A stretch of 64,000 nt of DNA from Gymnopilus junonius (GCA_015501075.1 JADNYJ010000044.1:1-64000); one strand, 5' to 3'; positions 1-11,888 are shown, numbered from the stretch's first letter. Numbers and translations are program-made. Notes: generated from the letters alone by a model not told the origin.

Positions 1-796
1 TGAGAATTTCTTCATTTTATGGAAGGGAAAACAATCAGAAAATTTCTCCTTTTGTTCCTTTTTCTCCATACAGGTAAATTTTAGATCTTACATTCCAAAA
101 CATTTAGGAGAAATGATTCCCTTATGGACAATTTAACGAAACAATAAATTTATAATAGATGAAATGTGTTAATTCAGTTCAAAAGAACAATAAAGACATC
201 CTCTTTCAGACCTTCTATTATTGATAAAATGTAACATTTTTTTATTGTTTCACTGTTCAGAATAAAGATATGAAACTTAAACAAGCAAGCTAATATTTCA
301 CCCAGATTTTACCCTACCTTAAAAAGTCCCCTGCCAGCAGTGTCTCTTCGGTGGCTTTTGTGATGTGTGACTGAAGAGTCGGTCGGATTAGTACAGTATA
401 CGTAGCATACAATTGGCCATTGTGTGTATATGAACCCCAGTCTGTTCCTTGAAGGGACCACTTGCTGGTAATCATCATCATCATCATCAAAGACAGATAC
501 AGAAGACAAAGGATCTGTGCAAGTACAACTCACAGGAATCTGGGTGTTCATTAATCTTGCATCAATCGTAACAGAGATACAAATCCGAGGAGTGGAAAGC
601 CCCTTTATTAAATAATATTACATCAGTGGTGACCTGAGTGCGTAATTTATTTACTTAGATCATGATCAGAGCATTTTTCTTCCTTCACAAGCCTTTTCAT
701 TATGCATTAGCGGGTCACTTTGCTCACCTGCTATGCTTTACAGCTCTTTTCAATTCGATATGGAATCACGGTTCTTTTTTTTTCTTGCTCAACCCC

Positions 797-804
797 TGAC
801 GTCA
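797..804. promoter_or_regulatory. CRE octamer TGACGTCA
   Basis: Perfect palindromic TGACGTCA, the core site of Atf1/CREB-type bZIP factors. It lies in non-coding DNA, about 2.8 kb from the nearest supported gene, so a regulatory role is only possible. Other copies are at 11889-11896 and 44705-44712. Confidence 0.35.
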
Positions 805-1386
805 CCACAACAAAGGTCAGGTGATGTACGGCGCACCTTCGGCAACATCCCCCTCCTGCTCCTGCTCGAAACCGTATATAGTCTGCCTGTTGCGCCTCCC
901 TCACACTGAATGCATTTAAATGTGTCAGCTATAAAATATTGGCTTTTTATCTCCTCTGAGAGTTCATAAGATGTCTAAAGACAAGAAATATTATCATTTG
1001 CACCTGCAAGAATGAAGTTGGATAGGAATACTAAACCTCTAGCAACCATAAAATCTCAATATAAACCTGTGGGTACTCTCCCGATGCACTACATGGATGA
1101 CAAGATGCTTTCAATCATGTCCATAGTCATAAGTAAATGTCCCTGCATTCGAAGTCATGGCTGCTAAGAGTTTCAATTTCAAAGCATGTATGGTAGGCTG
1201 AATTCGACAGCAAAAAATGCCCAATGGTATATAATATAATCATAGGTATATTTTTATATAATTCCTAAGGGGAAAAAGAGGGAGGAAGAGCTACGGAACA
1301 GAAGGAAACTGAGGGCGAATCAAGGGCGAATATGACAAGCAGTAATGCCGGAGTCGCCACTGGCCGGCAAGACCAAATCTGTTTGT

Positions 1387-1407
1387 TGACGTGATGACAT
1401 CACGTCA
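1387..1407. promoter_or_regulatory. 21-base perfect palindrome built from two bZIP half sites
   Basis: Left arm TGACGTGATG and right arm CATCACGTCA are exact reverse complements separated by a single A. Each arm starts or ends with a TGACGT/ACGTCA half site typical of bZIP proteins. No gene is supported within 2 kb. It could be a control element of a gene left of the window or of an unannotated transcript. Confidence 0.45.
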
Positions 1408-2149
1408 GGTGGGGCCAGGAAAAAACGAATTGCGATTCCGTCAGTAAATCCAGAATTCAGAAAATGCGGCGCATGGTGCGGCGCCCTGCACGACGGAAAA
1501 ATCTGACCTCCCACATGTGACCTCGCGAACTACTCCTCCACCTCTCCTCCACCTTGCATTTCGGGGGTGGCTGACCTCATGCCCCACATGTTTTCCCTGG
1601 GAGAGTGCCTATAAACGTAGATAAAATAGTTATGTAGCCATATCGTAGTTTTTTGTAGGCCGGAACTTGGTTTATGTCCACTATACTTGGCAGTTTTCAA
1701 GTTAGGAGCAATTATTGAACTCATTTTTTCGAAATTGTTAGGGGTGATTGTGTTGTATCAAATAAAGGAAACTTATATAGCATTTCTGTATTTATTGTAA
1801 ATTTATCGCGCTATGCCTCCTTTTAAGGTAAATATCTACTATGTAAGAATATGGTGCAAGTAGATGTTATCCAGCACTGAAATTGTCCATCAGCTAGATC
1901 TCACAAAGGTGACTAAGAATAAAGTATCTTATATATGTCCGGTATCCCCTAGCTTGCGATATACATATAAAAGAGGTGTAGCACCCTGATGTTGATTTGG
2001 AATACAGTTAAGTACTTTGCGGTCATCCTTGCATATTTCTGCATGTTAAAAAGGTAAATTTTTTTGCAAGACTTTATTATACTTACTATCTACATACATT
2101 GTAGGTTATGCATAATATACCCCTAATAAATACACCATACAGGACTCAA

Positions 2150-2440
2150 ACGAGTCAAAGGAACGACTACGGCGAACTTGGAGGAAAAACTATTTTTAGA
2201 GAGCCTTCCCTTTATGGCGGCGATCTGCACCTTCGGACTTTGCCGCCGCGTTTTGATCCCGCGTCGCGCGCCGCGCTTTTCGAATCCCAGATGTCCTCGA
2301 TTCCGTATAGAATCGAAAAGAGCTGTAATCAACGGCTCGCGGGGGCTGCGCCCCTCGACCCCCTTTAGCGGCGCTGACGCGCCTCCGTAGTGCAAGCAAT
2401 GCCTTGCCATCTGTTCCACTTCGCTACGCGTCCAGCTCGG
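2150..2440. repeat. GC-rich, CpG-dense island of unknown origin
   Basis: About 290 bases that are markedly GC- and CpG-rich compared with the AT-rich DNA on both sides. It holds runs such as CGCGTCGCGCGCCGCGC and a hairpin-capable GGGGGCTGCGCCCC at about 2341-2354. Several overlapping open frames exist on both strands, which is expected from the base composition and not convincing as protein. It may be a fragment of a dispersed element or transferred DNA. I cannot assign it. Confidence 0.35.
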
Positions 2441-3581
2441 CAGCGGTCATTTGCAGGAGACTGCTTACCCAATTCATCATGTAAAATTGTACGTAAGCTG
2501 ATAGACAGTGCTTTCTTAATATCTTTGAATTGATCCCTTCCAATCAATGCTCAAATTTCGTTTCCAAGTAGTCTTGCCTTACATGAAGATAACTAGCCTT
2601 TTCCGTGCTGCATCCATGTTCAAAGCTTGACATGTTGCTGAAATACGTCACTGATGAGAACACCGCCTCGTAATTCAGTGTTCTTCAACTTCGCGACGCC
2701 TTCCGGGCTGAAGATCCTAGTGTTTCATCGCAAACAGTCAACAACCTTCATTCGACGTCTTGTGTGTACTTTCGTCATCATTGTTATCATTAATATAGTG
2801 ATCCTTTTGCCAGTTAAGCTCTTACATGGCATACCGATACTTGGGAATTACTCGGGAAAGACCGTTAGCATGCACATACATCCAAATCTCTCAACTGTCT
2901 GTTCGTGTGTAAGCAAAGAAGTTAGCTTGATGGAGACCCAGGCTTCAGGTGGCATGCACGTACGTACAGGCGTCGCTTGTTGACTATTCTTCCGTTCATG
3001 TTGGCGATGGCGACATCTTCCCTTCCGTCTAACGTTTCCCGCTAGAGATTGTACATACAAGTTTCAGACTTCTATGCCTTGATTCGCCAACGATTGACAT
3101 ATCGGAAGTACTTGGTAGAAGACAGACAGACGGGACAAGCAGACAGGCGCTCGAAGCGCGCCATGGATACAGGTGTATTTGAACGGGCGCAGGTGCGAAT
3201 CGGCCAATTCCGTCTTGATGGATAGATTCCATGCCTAAATTTGTAACTTCCTCCATGTCAAAGAGGTCACTTGATCGTAATATGCACGCTCGTGGAACTT
3301 GAAGGTGGATTAAAACGGACAAGATTTTCACCTGCATCTCTTTCCCAGCTCCATCCATCTCCACTTCCTTCCTTGTCGACGGCGCTAGTACTTGTTTTCG
3401 TTCGAGCCTCGCTCCCGGTTTTTTTTTGCGGTCGTGTGGTGGTGATTGATTTAGGCCAGCCTCCGCCTCTCAATTCGGTCCCAGGCCCTGAGTCTCCGGG
3501 CGGAACTACATCTTGTGGCTGGCTGCTTTGGTTGGGCGACCAAAACCCTTGCTGTAACCCTTGGAAATTCCTTTTTCCACC

Positions 3582-4403
3582 ATGATGAACATCTACTTCG
3601 AATTCATCTAGTAAGTTATTTCAGCATTCCGCCGAAAGGACCTCTCTGACATATGTTTTCTTGCTTAGTTGGGGTACGTTTTCTTGACGTGTTTCGTGTA
3701 TGTTGCACTCTTGTAACCTCGCCTTCCAACAGGGATATTAGGGCTGATAAACCTTGCGTAAGCTCATCTTGTTTCCTTCAATCAACTCCAGTGTTCTTAT
3801 GTTTCTTCATTGGTCAGCGTATCGCTCATGATATACCACTCCACGAAGCTAGAACGAAAGCAGAAACTTGCCGCTGAATACGACATATCTACGAAGCGCC
3901 ACCACACGGGGCCTTCATTTCCAAGTTCATTCACATACCTGAGTTTTTTCACCGGCTTATTGAACACCGGCGGTGCATTCCTCCGTTTCCGACAAATCCA
4001 CTTTCTTGAAATTCCAACGGCACCATGGCTCGCCAACGTCGTTGAAGGTGTCGAAGGAGGATCAGAGTTGATGGAACTCCTTGAAGCCAAGTGGCTTGTC
4101 GCCATGAACGACTGGACGAGTCTCTTCCTCGCGTCCACATTCCTCCTTGCTGGCTGTTTCAATTTCGCAACTGTTAGACAGCTAAGGTTGAGGGATAGGT
4201 GGTTGCAGGAGACTTTGTTACCTGTCCCTGTGTCTGGCTCGCATTGGCGTAGAGGAGTAGATGCGAAACTGGCGAATTCACCCCCTATTCAAGATCGAGT
4301 CGGAGATGAAAAGGCGATTCTTGGGCCGATTAGGGTTGAGGAGGAGGAAGGCAAATCCTTCGCCGTGTTTGCTCCTCTATGTTCCAGACGTCTCAATGGG
4401 TAA
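3582..4403 (+). CDS. Small multi-pass membrane protein, uncharacterised
   Basis: I model four exons: 3582-3610, 3669-3673, 3733-3757 and 3818-4403. Joined, they give about 214 residues starting MMNIYFEFIYWGG and running straight into a hydrophobic helix (GILGLINLAVSLMIY, residues 13-27). A basic linker (KLERKQK) follows, and a second hydrophobic stretch near the middle (SLFLASTFLLAGCFNF). The tail is charged and probably cytosolic. All introns are GT-AG. The second exon is only five bases, but it is needed to keep the frame and the helix. No catalytic or family motif is visible, so the function is unknown. The start could be ATG 3582 or 3585. The long last exon is well supported as an open frame; the 5' end is the weaker part of the model. 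Confidence 0.5.
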
Positions 4404-5492
4404 TTCTAGGTTCGAAAGGTTGGATTTTGTACATGCTATTGTATTATTACTACTGGTATTCGGTCCTGCAGTGCTCCAGCTCTTTTGTTACATCGTGGGG
4501 TACATATTTTCGAAGTTCCGGCGTATATAATCTGAATATGAACACTGTATATTTCACCTTGGAATCATCTACGTGAACTTGCCCAGTATCTGTCCGCAAC
4601 GGATTCGGAGGTATATTGAAACCAAAGTATGGCAAATATCGCCGTCATACAACGCCGGCCCTGCGATGTCGCCGCAATAAGCATATGTATGGTTTCGCCA
4701 TAAATCACATCGATATCGATAGAGAATGTAATTGATGTTCGGCGAGCTTGGTCGACGATGAAACATGAAAAATAAAGGGCGACATAGTCGCATAGTCATC
4801 TCCATGAACGCATGGCCTACGCGTTCTTCAACGGATCTTGGTAAAAGTTCCACTAGAATTCCTGACGAGGACGAGGAGCAAATCTTTTATGTACATACGT
4901 CAATAGTATCGAGGATTGGCTTCCTTGTTGTAAGAGAAGCGCAATAACGCTTTACAAGAGGTCAGAAATGACGAGGTTGATATCAATGCGGTGGGAAGGG
5001 AGAAGCGTCGGTGGCTGCATCACGCCTCTCGACGCAACCTGGATGTTTCAACGCCAGGCAGAGCGCGCTCGAGTGGGTTTGGACAATAGGCTTCAGGGTT
5101 CCCGCTGCCCGGACGTTTCTGTCCAATGATTACGCGCCGCTTAATTAATGATATGTGCCTGCGAAGGAGACATAACTCCTGTCATCTTTCCCATTTTCGG
5201 AATCGCTCATCGCGTTAGCAACGGCGAGGATATGAAGATCGCCTTGACTTTTGGATAGATCTCAAATATTTTTGCACATACATATACCACAGCCAAAGGC
5301 CCAAGCTCACATACTGCTTCGGTGTGTAGAGAATGACAATAAGTGAGAATTGAGAGATCAATAATAATAAATCAGCTGTGAGAAATGATATGATGAATGT
5401 AGTAAAGACATCGGCTTTGTTTGCAACTCTACTCCCGTGGCGAAGCATAGGACCCTGCAAACATACCATCTCTGCTCTCTCCTCCTTTTGCC
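4404..5492. other. Intergenic region between membrane protein and phosphatase genes
   Basis: About 1.1 kb without a convincing frame on either strand. It should contain the 3' end of the upstream gene and the promoter and 5' leader of the phosphatase gene. I see no repeat or RNA gene. Confidence 0.55.
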
Positions 5493-8092
5493 ATGGTCGA
5501 GGATACCCCGCCGCCCCCGTCGCCCTTGACTGGTTCAAAGCGATTTCGGCCCCCAAGATTGATCTCACCAAAGCAATTGAGAAAAAGGGTCCGACTATCC
5601 AACTAGAGCGCGACTCTCAGCTCTCGGATGACGAAGACGACGTTTTCGAGGATACATTACAACTCTCGGACTCGGATTCCTCTGCTTCTTCTTCTCCAAC
5701 GAATAGTTCCAAGCCCAGCCTCAAACTTCTGTCCTCCGATGAGGATACTCTGCCGGATGATATCACCAAAGAGATGGAGGCTTTGCAGGAGCTTCGCAAG
5801 AGCGTCAAGACCAATCTGCGGCTGCGCCCTATACGCTCTCGTAGCGACCTCCCAAAAGTCGACATTGAGGCGGTCATCTCTAGATCTCCCTTTATGGCGT
5901 CGGCAAGAAGTAATAATGGAAGCCCAATGAGCACCCTCACGCCCATATCGAGCATTTCCTCTTATTTCACCCCAGCTTCGGACACCCCGCACAGTGCGCT
6001 TTTTTCTGCTTCAAGCACTAAACCTCCCGTGCCGTCGCCGAAGCCAGCTGCGCCTCATGTACCGTCTCCCATTCTACCGAAGTCCCTCTATGACCTGCTA
6101 TTAATGCCCCGACGTCCCCTACTCCTCGACACACGCCCTTTGGCGGCCCATCAAGCCTTCCATCTCCGAAACAGTATAAACATAGCCATTCCATCTCTTA
6201 TTCTGAAACGATGTCGAAGACCCGGTGGCGGACTGCAATCTCTGGATGCCCTGAAGCAGTTCACGACCACGGAACAGGGCAAGGCCCAATGGGATATCTT
6301 AATGAGTCCTGGAGGGCCTTGGAACGGGGATGTCGTTGTTTACGACGAAGAAATGGATCCCAAGGACAAGGATAATCTGGGCATTGCGGCGTGGGCGATC
6401 ATGCCTATCATCACCCCACTCCTAAGCTATGGCAATGTCGATTTTTTAGAGGGTGGCATATCCAATGCAGGCCATGATACGGACCTAGAAACACTCATTG
6501 TGACTGGGGATGAAGCCGAGGCGATGAATCCCGCACATGATCCACCAGCCCCGTCAGGGATATTCACGGGCGGGTTGCGCAAAGGCAGTGGATTATTTCA
6601 GATCGATACTTCGACTCCCTCACGCGCGAGGAAGTTTACTGAAATCGAACCTTCATCATCTCTTTCTTCCAAACCACCATCTCCTCTCCCTCCTCGGTCG
6701 CCCATGCCTGTAATGCCGTCCACAACATCTTCGTCATCACATTCTTCCAGTACTGCTGACTCTCAAAATAATATTAACATCACCGACGCCACACCTTCGC
6801 CTCCGCCGTCATCAATAGGTTTTCGACGACCAGCGCCTCCTCGTAGGCCCAGTGTACCCAATCTGCGTCGATTAGATACGAAGTCTGCTGAGCGGCTTAA
6901 CAACAATGTTCCAAAACTCTCCGTACGCACAAAACCAATGAGATCAGCTACGTTGACTGTTCCTCCTACGCTCTCGCTTTCCATACAACCACCACAATCC
7001 CCCTCACATTTGCAGCTTATTTATTCGAATCATTCGCCACCTTTATCTGCGAGATTCACACCCATATCTCCGTCTAATGACCCTTCGAATTACCTAACGC
7101 CATACTACACGCCACCGCATACCCCTGGAACACCAAGACCCTCTTTCTTACCTCCTTCGCCTTCAACAGCTCGCCCTGAACTCGACCCGCCTTCGACGGA
7201 TGAGGCCTACCCCGTTTTCACAATATCGACAATTTTGCCCAACTTTTTATTCTTGGGTCCTGAGCTAACAGCTGTTGAGCATGTAACAGAGCTGCAAGAC
7301 CTTGGTGTTAAGCGAATATTAAACATCGCGGCGGAGTGTGATGATGATCAGGGATTGCACCTGAAAGATGCATTCAAGTATTACAAAATTCCGATGAGGG
7401 ATACGGTGGAAGAGGAAAACATTTCGAGGGGCGTTAGAGAGGCTTGTGACATTCTTGGCATGTACATTATTTTACCTGTCGTACTTTTTGGCCTGACTTT
7501 TTTACTCGCGGTTGAAGATGATGCTCGGTTGCATTCAGCTCCAACGTATGTGCACTGTAAGGCGGGTAAATCACGCTCAGTGACGGCTGTCATGGCCTAC
7601 CTTATCCATGCAAACCATTGGACGCTCTCGAGGGCTTATTCCTTCGTGCTTGAACGGCGGAAGGGCATCTCACCCAATATCGGTTTCGTCTCCGAGCTCA
7701 TGAACTTTGAAGAGCAAGAACTTGGAGGAAAGTCTGTCGGTGTGCAGCCAACCATCTCCTCGAATCCCTCTTTACCTGGTATGGGAGCGGCTGGGGCAGA
7801 TGTACCAAGCGGGCTGCCGGAGGCTTATACGACATCTGGCCGTCGTGGTGGACATGTAAGGGAGAGTTTACCACCTGCGCTGGGAATGGACAGTATTGGG
7901 GTCAACGTTGGGGGTCCTATGTCTGCTGGCGGGATAATGGATCGGGTGTTGGGTGATTCTGGGCAGGAAATGGAGATCAAAGATTCGTCGGGCAGGTATA
8001 GGCACGCGAGAAGAGCGCCAGTGGATGAGACCACGCTTCAGCCAATGAGGCGAGTGAGTAAGGCTGGGTTGGAGAGCTCATCCTACGCATAG
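5493..8092 (+). CDS. MAPK-phosphatase-like dual-specificity protein phosphatase
   Basis: About 846 residues after removing one intron. The C-terminal third is a dual-specificity phosphatase domain with the P-loop HCKAGKSRS (HCx5R, codons at about 7554-7580) and the general-acid region PMRDT. The N-terminal half carries an inactive rhodanese-like segment (LLLDTRP followed by SINIAIPSLILKRCRRP) whose basic cluster resembles the kinase-docking motif of MAPK phosphatases. Long Ser/Pro-rich linkers look disordered. Role inferred: dephosphorylates Thr and Tyr of a MAP kinase. ATG 5493 gives a plausible start (MVEDTPPPPSPLTGSKRF) but its frame ends at TAG 5604-5606. One extra C before that TAG would join it to the long downstream frame at LERDSQLSDDEDD. 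Otherwise the frame would have to start at ATG 5390 with a poor-looking leader. A GC-AG intron lies at 7458-7517. Confidence 0.85.
7458..7517 (+). other. In-frame 60-base GC-AG intron inside the phosphatase domain
   Basis: The segment has no stop codon and is a multiple of three, so it can pass as coding. Read through, it inserts a hydrophobic GMYIILPVVLFGLTFLLAVE between DIL and DDARLHSAP, just before the catalytic loop. Removing it with donor GCATGT and acceptor TTGAAG gives the continuous ACDILDDARLHSAPTYVHC. A CTGAC branch site and T-run sit upstream of the acceptor. No GT donor in the area restores the frame. Confidence 0.65.
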
Positions 8093-8551
8093 AGCTGAGC
8101 TGGGCTAAGTGTTGCCTTACTTTATCTTGTCCCCTTTGGGATATCGTTTCGACCCTTTTTTTATCAGGGATTCTTGGATTTTCATCATTACTATTTTATT
8201 TTGTCTCTTTTTTATTCCTTTCGTCTTTCTTTTGGAGGTAATCGTTCTTTCATTATATAAGTGCTAGGATATGGCAAATACCCTTCCCACCTTGTAACAT
8301 TAGCATCATATGAGCTATCTTTCATAGTAACTTTATTCCTGGCATCCTCTTTACCAGATTTTGTGAGGAACAGTTGTCTAGGACTCGACGGGTGGAAGTC
8401 CGGGCCGCACATTGTTGTCGGTATTTGTAAGAGATTGGGGCCCGAGTGATGGGTCTGAATAATCTTTTGTCTACCTCGTCTCGTTTCTGCTGGGCAGCAG
8501 GCCGGAGGAGACAATACCAGCCCATTTCATCGACTGTTACCCAACTATTCC
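8093..8551. other. Intergenic region, phosphatase to PAN3
   Basis: T-rich sequence directly after the phosphatase stop is likely its 3' untranslated region (TTTTTATC, TATTTTATTTTG). The rest is presumed PAN3 promoter and leader. No gene seen. Confidence 0.55.
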
Positions 8552-11500
8552 ATGGCGTTCTTTTCCAGGCCTCAGTCGACCGCCGTCAGAATCGCCAAAC
8601 CCACTACCGATAATGATGCTTTGAACTTGAGGCAGTCTGCACGTAAAGGTCTGTATTGGTGGCTATTTTCTTGATTCACTGGCTTGCTTTTGATTCGGAC
8701 GGATGAATGCTGATGTTTCTTTTTGGCTGCGTGCAGATTCTGTTCAGAGACAGTGTCGGAACGTTGTAATTCATGGGTGAGTTCGACCCCGAGGCCCCTG
8801 TAGATCAATCGTCGTCATCTTCATTTCCCATTCGCCCTCCTTTTGTTTATAACTGAGCGTTGCATGGGACGTTAATCCACTTTATTACAGATCTTGTAAA
8901 TTTGAGGGCAAAGGATGTATATATTATCACCCACCGGTATGCTTGTCTTGTGTGTCTACAATGTAACGGGCATGCATAACTCATCTTCCTTCCTGCGCTC
9001 CAAATAGCCGGCAGACGTAGCTCAACCGCCGTATGTCTCCCGCGCGTCTGATGCCCTCATCTAATCCCCCATTCAGACCACCTTCGCCCGTCATCCGCAC
9101 TCAGTCTCCAGCTGTTGGTACTCTCACCCCTCAGGCGGTAAATGCGCCAGTCTTCGTGCCTAAGTTCGCTGCTGGTGCTGCTACGGCAGCATCTGCTGGA
9201 GTAGTCTCCATTCCTGCAAGCGAAGCCAAAGTTCCTTCACCACCTCCGCCTAGTTCTGCGGAGACAGCGTTTTCTAATACGTAAGTTTAATGTTACATGC
9301 TTGCACCCTTCATTTGTTGATGCTTATCTCTACCAGGTCAACATTTGTTTCCGAGAATCAAGACCATCATGTTGAGGAAAATGGCTATGACAAGCACGTG
9401 GGAGGATATCAAGAAGTGCAGCATACTCAACAAGACTACAACAACTACCAACCTGAGTATGAAAACTACGACTATCAAATGGACCAAGCTAGGAACGCTT
9501 TGCAGGATATGGACCTGGTGAGTGTCTATGGGATTCATTTCCCATATCCTTGCATAAGTCTCAACGAACAAATATACCGCCCTGTAGTCGACAGATACGA
9601 ACTACTATGATGCCAGCCAGATGGAGTATCATCAGAGTGCCTACCAGCAAGACATAATGGATGCCTCCTATTACAATCAACCACCTATATTTTTGCGGCA
9701 ACCCGTGAGTTTACACAGACTCATGTCCCTCTGTACAGAGAAAGTTCAACATTTTCTCAGCTCAACTACCTCTTGTACACTCCTTACATGCCTCCTGAGC
9801 TCATCAAGAACCCTATAAATACCCACTTTGTGCCTCCCTCAAATGAATTGCACCAAATCCTGCAAGAGCGGAGCGAAGTTTCTCGCGGCGTTACTCCCAT
9901 GGGACTTGGTCTTCCTGAAGAATTGCAAGGTTATCATACGCTTGTGCCACTTGAACCTTCATTGCCTGGAATCGAGCGCAAAAAATTTGGGAACTGGTAT
10001 TCGACGGTGTACAGGGCTGTTCGGACTTCTGATGGGATACCTCATGTGTTGCGAAGGATCGAGAGTAAGCTTGTCTTGTCGCCTTGGTTGGATTAACGGG
10101 TTCTGATTATCAATCGTGATGCTTTAGATTTTCGGTTGAGCAACCAAGCAGCTTTTGCCCCGGTAGAGATTTGGTCCCAAATCCAGCATCCAAGCATCAT
10201 TCCTATTCGAGAAGCGTTCACGACCAAAGCCTTCAACGATAATTGTAAGATCATAGTGCTTTTTATCTTGAGAATGATGAATCCTATTTCGTTGATGCAG
10301 CTCTCGTGGTGTCCTATGCTTATTATCCCAATGCACGGACTCTCTATGAGGTACATATGAAACCCAAGCCGCCACCCACATATCAGCAGACGACATATTA
10401 TGGACGACATCATCATCAGCAGCAGCAGCAGCAGCAAACCATTCCTGAACGCACATTATGGTCTTATATCATCCAAATCGCGTCTGCTATCAAAAAGGTG
10501 CACGAACGAGGGCAGGCGGTGAGGATGATTGATGTAACAAAGATTTTGGTAACTGGGCAAAATCGGTTGGTACTGACTCCTGTCTGATTTCTTTCATCAT
10601 TTCTGATTAGTGTTTTCATGCTCAGGGTCAGGATTAGCTCGTGTAGTATTTTCGACATCTTGCTATACGGTGCACCTCAGCAAGATGTTACTTATTTTCA
10701 GCACGAGGACCTGCAAAAGTTTGGGAAGTTGGTGTTTGCCCTTTGTACGAACAACATGTCGGCTGCGAACCAGGCCAACTTGCAGAAGAGCGTCGATTCG
10801 ATGAAGAAGGTTTATTCATTGGATGTGCAGGCTTTTGCCTTGTATTTATGCAGTAAGATACCAAAGGTTTGTTGTGACGAACTTTTTTCCGATATGATGA
10901 ATACTGAACATTCGATCTTGATTTCAGACGATCGATTCGGTGCTTGAGATGTTGCGCCCGAGGATCTTGCAGGAACACGATGAAGCACTGATGTATGTCT
11001 TTCTCTCGAAATCTGGTTCCTCTGATTGCTCACTCGCTTTGTTTTTGTCAGGGCGACTGATCGTCTCGAAAATGAACTTATGGGCGAGTTGGAGAATGCG
11101 CGATTGTTCAGGTTGATGTGCAAGTTTGGCTTCATTAACGAGAGACCCGAGTGTGTCGCCGTTATGCTTACCTATGTCGTTTCTGAAAGCTGATGCTGTG
11201 ATATAGGTTTGCCCGTGATCCCCGATGGTCAGAGACGGGGGACAGGTACATTGTCAAGCTTTTCCGCGATTATGTCTTCCATCAGGTGGATGGAAATGGG
11301 AACCCGGTGTTGGATCTTTCGCATGTGCTTACCTGCTTGAACAAGGTACGTTCGTCTGGCAGGGAGATACTGACTATAATCATGATTTATCGATTGATTT
11401 GCAGCTCGATGCTGGCACAGATGAGAAAATTATGCTTGTTGCCCGGGATGAGCAGAGTTGCCTTGTTGTCACTTACAAGGATGTCAAACAGTGCATCGCG

Positions 11501-11601
11501 AGTGCCTTTGAGTGAGTGAAAGCTTTGTTCTGTTGCGATGTGTTCTCATTAAGACTTGTAGCGATTTGGCTAAAGCGACGAAGGCATCGAGAACTATTTG
11601 A
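8552..11601 (+). CDS. PAN3: PAN3, regulatory subunit of the PAN2-PAN3 poly(A) nuclease
   Basis: Sixteen exons (8552-8648, 8737-8776, 8891-8936, 9008-9030, 9077-9280, 9337-9517, 9588-9704, 9761-10064, 10128-10244, 10301-10565, 10626-10866, 10928-10992, 11052-11150, 11207-11345, 11405-11511, 11562-11601) give 694 residues in unbroken phase. Domains in order: N-terminal CCCH zinc finger ([21 protein letters not shown]), a PAM2-like motif ([10 protein letters not shown]) for binding poly(A)-binding protein, a Tyr/Gln-rich linker, the degenerate kinase domain starting [16 protein letters not shown], a coiled coil, and the C-terminal knob ([20 protein letters not shown]). PAN3 brings PAN2 to poly(A) tails for first-stage deadenylation. 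A His3-Gln7 tract (10408-10440) sits inside the pseudokinase. All introns are GT-AG; the 46-base intron at 9031-9076 is the shortest. Confidence 0.93.
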
Positions 11602-11888
11602 TCCGATTTTCATTGCATTATCTATTGGGCTGGGTTACGAAAAATAGGTAGAATCAGAAAAAAGACTCGAAAAAACACCCAAAATACATGGTTTTTGTTT
11701 ATGCATTCATCGGTGCAAACAGGTACAAATAAGCACCTGCAGGTAGGTCGACATCACCGCAGTTTGCTCTGCACTCAATAGAATGCAAGCAGCCAAGCCT
11801 TGCGACCGCCCCAATGACCCAGCGATTTGTTTTTGACCCTACTCAAGACCCACTTAGCAGGGATTCGTCGTCATTCAGTGTCCCACGG
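11602..11888. other. PAN3 / Ish1-type intergenic DNA
   Basis: Short intergenic stretch, presumably the PAN3 3' untranslated region followed by the distal promoter of the next gene. No coding frame seen. Confidence 0.5.

Larger units (their letters stand above)
1..3581. other. Left intergenic region, no gene supported
   Basis: No reading frame here has coding character or a family match that I can see. The stretch is AT-leaning with T-runs (771-783) and a short ATC trinucleotide run (about 471-489). Distinct objects inside it are listed separately: a CRE octamer at 797-804, a palindrome at 1387-1407 and a GC-rich island at about 2150-2440. A CT-rich stretch near 3340-3430 may belong to the promoter of the membrane-protein gene starting at 3582. 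Confidence 0.6.

Noticed and set aside
5378..5492. Upstream extension of the phosphatase frame starting at GTG 5378 or ATG 5390
   Set aside because: Its residues over 5493-5600 are the shifted reading of a much more natural N-terminus (MVEDTPPPPSP), and GTG starts are not expected in fungal nuclear genes.
10408..10440. Trinucleotide tract considered as a stand-alone microsatellite
   Set aside because: It lies inside a PAN3 exon and is translated, so it is reported as part of the protein.
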